This document shows positions 61,501-64,000 of a stretch of DNA of 64,000 bases, in pieces; positions within the stretch are counted from its first letter, which is position 1; the number at the start of each line of letters is the position of its first letter. The notes beneath the pieces were generated by a model that saw nothing but the letters and a program-made list of their open reading frames with translations, did no database searches and was not told the DNA's origin. The DNA is from Edolisoma coerulescens (Eukaryota; Chordata; Aves; Passeriformes; Campephagidae), in contig VWZW01007296.1 in assembly GCA_013397115.1 (NCBI GenBank), forward strand, positions 479,003 to 543,002. The letters are read 5' to 3'. Both the position numbers and the translations under genes were made by a program.

Positions 61501-62925
61501 CAGAAAGCAAATGAAAAGGATCCAAATGTGCTAGTTTTAAAATTTCCATGACGTTTTAAGACATGACGTGGTTTCGGACTCTGTCTCAGATCCCCAGTGC
61601 TTGCAGCTAACACCATTGCTGTCTCCCGTCATCCTGTTTCCCCTTTCATTATTTGTGTGTGCCAGTTCTTTCTGCCCTTTGTCTGCCCATGCCTCCTCTT
61701 TCAGCTCACTGTTCCCCTGAGCTTCATATTTGTTCAAAGCTCTCCAATCCTGTGTTTGGCTTCATCTTTCACAGCCCCCTCTGCCACCCTCCCTGTTTCC
61801 CAAGTCCCTCTTCTACTTTTAGCAACCTAATGATTAGTCCAGAACACCAGGGTTTTGCAACTGCTGCTCCCAAGAGATGGAAGGAAGAAAAGAAGGATTT
61901 CCTTTTCCAAACCTGTTGGTCTTCCAGATATGCAGAGTGTCGGGGTCTGTGATCCCTCTCTTCTCTGCCTGCTCCTCTAGGAAGTCAAAGAAATACTTCA
62001 CAGCCACGGGTGGTTTATCGTCTCGGATACTGAGAATGGCTTTGAACAAGTCATCCAGGAACTTCTGGAGTGTGCCCTGCAGGACAAGGAGACGGTGGAC
62101 CTTGGGGAGAGCAGCAGCACCCAAGCCCAGCAGAGCAGCGGAGGGGCTGCGACTGCTGCACACAAGGGGAAACGCTTTGCTGCCAGTTGGATAAGTCAGA
62201 AGAGAAAGGGGATGCCAAAGCAGAGAGGGAACGGTTTGGTTGTGGATAGCGATATAATGAACTTGCATTTGGGGTTAATTTCTTTTGGCATTGAGATTTT
62301 CTTTCTTACTGCTGCGACCTCACATCTGTGCTTGTTCTGTGCAGCACAGACAAAGAAGACCAGAGACTGCTGGCCACCCCTGTGATCTTTGCTTCAGTGA
62401 GGCACCATGCTGGGATTAAAGATGGGCCAGATCTGACCTCAGATCACACAGACATTTCTCTTGCTCCCACAGCTGAGCATCTCCATCTCCTGTCCCAGCA
62501 GCATCTCTTTCTGGGGACATGGGTTCAGGTCTCAGCTATGCATCACAAGCCCTGAGGCAGCCAGAATCCTTTTGGTCTGCACGGACCCCAGTCCATCCCG
62601 GGGAGATCATGTGGGGCATCACACAGCAGCAAGGATGAGCTGGGAAGCTGGAGGGACCCTGAGGAGCCTGACAGCCTCACTAAACATGCTCCAGCCATCC
62701 AGGACAGGAGTCCCACTGCCTTCTGGGAGCAACCAGCCCTGCAGCGCTCCTTCCCTGGAGCAGGCTTCTCCCTACAGAAGCAATCCCACCTGCCAAGCAC
62801 GGGGGCAGCCCGGCTCCTACCTTGGTGGAGAGTAGCCGTGTCAGGTAGATCTCTGGAAGGACCTTCTTCCTATGGCTCTGTCTGTGGGACTTCTTATGTT
62901 CCACTGATTCATCGGTTGGGAGAAC
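55526..62925 (-). CDS. PLXND1: PLXND1, plexin-D1, C-terminal RasGAP-like end (partial)
   Basis: Six coding exons on the minus strand: 62925-62821, 62076-61913, 60475-60328, 57306-57166, 56349-56275 and 55642-55526 (stop TAG at 55528-55526). All phases agree; 250 codons. Segments in order: RKKVLPEIYLTRLLSTK, GTLQKFLDDLFKAILSIRDD, AVKYFFDFLEEQAEKRG, LHIWKTN, an exon ending AQAFIDACSLSDLQLGK, then DSPTNKLLYAKEIPEYRKIV, LSEQEMNAHLAEES, NEFNTNVAMAEIYKYAKRYR and LQHKFEQVIALMEDNIYE. This is the C-terminal part of the plexin cytoplasmic GAP domain (acting on Rap/R-Ras-type GTPases). Plexin-D1 is the endothelial receptor for SEMA3E. The last residues SEA form the PDZ-binding end known to bind GIPC. 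The upstream exons lie beyond the window. One oddity is Trp in EESWKYRNEF, where I recall Arg. Confidence 0.96.
57850..58170. other. AT-rich block in PLXND1 intron, possible noncoding element
   Basis: It stands out from the GC-rich flanks, with TTTGCATTGG, AAGTAATTAACAG and TTGATTAATG motifs (octamer/CCAAT and homeodomain-like). Such islands are often conserved enhancers, but conservation cannot be judged from one sequence. Confidence 0.3.
58180..60327 (-). other. PLXND1: PLXND1 intron between the DSPTNK exon and the AQAFIDACS exon (remainder)
   Basis: Mostly GC-rich, with an A/C-rich low-complexity stretch near 58945-58985. I see no further exon or recognisable element. Confidence 0.4.
61200..61830. 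repeat. Pyrimidine-rich tract in PLXND1 intron
   Basis: About 600 bp are C+T-rich on the plus strand (purine-rich on the coding strand of PLXND1), similar in style to 36590-36900. No element was recognised. Confidence 0.5.
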
Positions 62926-63460
62926 CTGGTCCCAGAGAAAGCACATGGTCAGAGCACTCTTCCCTGGAAGTGTCATGCTAAATTTTCCTTTCAGCATAGA
63001 ATTTCAACCGCACATAAAATTCAATTAAAAAGCAGTTACTGCTTTATAAACACACCCTTATATGGCTTTTAAAAAGTGATTCATAATACTCAGTTTTTCT
63101 GACATTTGTTTCTCCTGTGCTCTTTATTGCCTCTCTCACCCTAGATGAAGGAAATGAACCCATCCGTCTCCCTTTGCACGCTGGCCTGCTTGCCCCCCCG
63201 GCCTCTCACACCCCTGTCTGGGCTGCACCTTGGGCTCCCAGCAGCAATGCACCTGGCTTCTGCAGAAACCAGCTTTGCTTGGATTTGGAAAAAGCACAAT
63301 ATGTAGGAATACTGGCTTTTTCAAAACAAAAAAAAATATTCCACTGGTCAGGTCAGTGAATTACTCTCTATAATGACAAAGCAAGCAACTGACGTCCATC
63401 CTGGCATTGTTTCACGTGTGAACAGTTGGTTTCCCATCCCTTTTCCCTCCTTGCTCTGCA

Positions 63461-63484
63461 TGTGTGTGTGTGTGTGCATGTGTG
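63461..63484. repeat. (TG)n microsatellite
   Basis: A TG run interrupted once by CA. Confidence 0.9.
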
Positions 63485-63837
63485 CTTCTACTTGAGCACA
63501 GAAATGCTTGCAGAGAAAAAAACCCTCAATCCAGGCTATAAAGTGTTGTTGTTGTCCATAACACCTTTTTTCATAACAGCTTTTAGCAGCATTTAGCACC
63601 TTGTGCTTCCAGCATGGTGCACCAGCAGGACCCCCCGGACCTGCTCAGCCCGGGAAACAGGAGGAATGCCAGGAGCTCCCAGCAGGTGACTCAGCCAAGG
63701 TGCCACCGGCTGCCACCACTGACACTGTGCCACGCCACGCTCTGGCTGCACCCCTGAGCTCTCTGTGGCTGCCAGCAGCTCGATCGGACACAACAATTTC
63801 TCTGCCATCCCGGTAATTCTTTATCATGTCCCTCAAT

Positions 63838-63866
63838 TTATCTACAGATAAAGCTTATCTACAGAT
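63838..63866. promoter_or_regulatory. Palindromic GATA-site cluster
   Basis: TTATCT-AC-AGATAA, an inverted pair of GATA sites, is followed 4 bp later by TTATCTACAGAT, a near-direct repeat. This gives three WGATAR-type sites and a fourth partial one within 29 bp, in an intron of the endothelial gene PLXND1. Function is inference only. Confidence 0.35.
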
Positions 63867-64000
63867 CACCTTTCTGCACCTCTTTGAACCCTGGTGAAGA
63901 GAATTAACGAGCCCTGATCCAGCTTGTTCATCACATCTGACACTACAGCCCACAGACAGATTTAAGTTAGTATCAGCAGCCCCCACATGCAGCCATCATC

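Larger units (their letters stand above)
62926..64000 (-). other. PLXND1: PLXND1 intron (partial, runs off the window)
   Basis: No further plexin exon is recognisable. It contains a TG repeat (63461-63484) and a cluster of GATA motifs (63838-63866). Confidence 0.5.

Noticed and set aside
63645..63836. Minus-strand open frame in the PLXND1 intron
   Set aside because: The first residues look protein-like, but nothing matches plexin-D1, there is no good splice site pair, and the downstream part is low complexity.

Overview
This is vertebrate nuclear DNA, almost certainly from a bird. The genes have introns with GT-AG splice sites, and there are CR1 LINE tails, an ERV-type LTR and CpG-island promoters. 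The rhodopsin is 351 residues long with a C-terminus of the kind I know from chicken, and the introns are compact. There are no operons, CRISPR arrays or prokaryotic features. Exon coordinates were set by hand from splice sites, reading-frame continuity and remembered human and chicken proteins; no alignment was run.

Layout, left to right: the 3' end of CAND2 (+, 1-953, polyA signal near 2079); RPL32 (-, 2270-3409, 5' end near 4090), tail-to-tail with CAND2; a CpG-island stretch; MBD4 (-, 4987-8257), whose first exon or exons are lost in an assembly gap (N at 8258-8731); IFT122 (+, 8877-40513, 29 coding exons, complete), divergent from MBD4 across the gap; the rod-opsin gene RHO (+, 44474-47212, 5 exons, complete) with a recognisable TATA and CRX/NRL-type promoter; the oocyte linker histone H1-8/H1FOO (+, 50033-51309, 5 exons); and the last six coding exons of PLXND1 (-, 55526-62925) with a long 3' UTR.

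The genes are functionally unrelated (cullin regulation, ribosome, DNA repair, cilium, vision, oocyte chromatin, semaphorin signalling). IFT122 and RHO are both needed in photoreceptors, since opsin is delivered to the outer segment by ciliary transport, but nothing here shows they are co-regulated.

I found no new biological system. The most notable observations are: two introns of IFT122 with U12 (minor spliceosome) signatures, one of which changes an exon boundary; a Gly at rhodopsin position 124 where I recall Ala; an ancient MIR/CORE-SINE relic in an IFT122 intron; an exact 31-bp minisatellite; a NAGNAG acceptor in H1-8; a palindromic GATA-site cluster in a PLXND1 intron; and the linkage of CAND2-RPL32 to MBD4-IFT122-RHO-H1-8-PLXND1, which is split across two chromosome arms in human.
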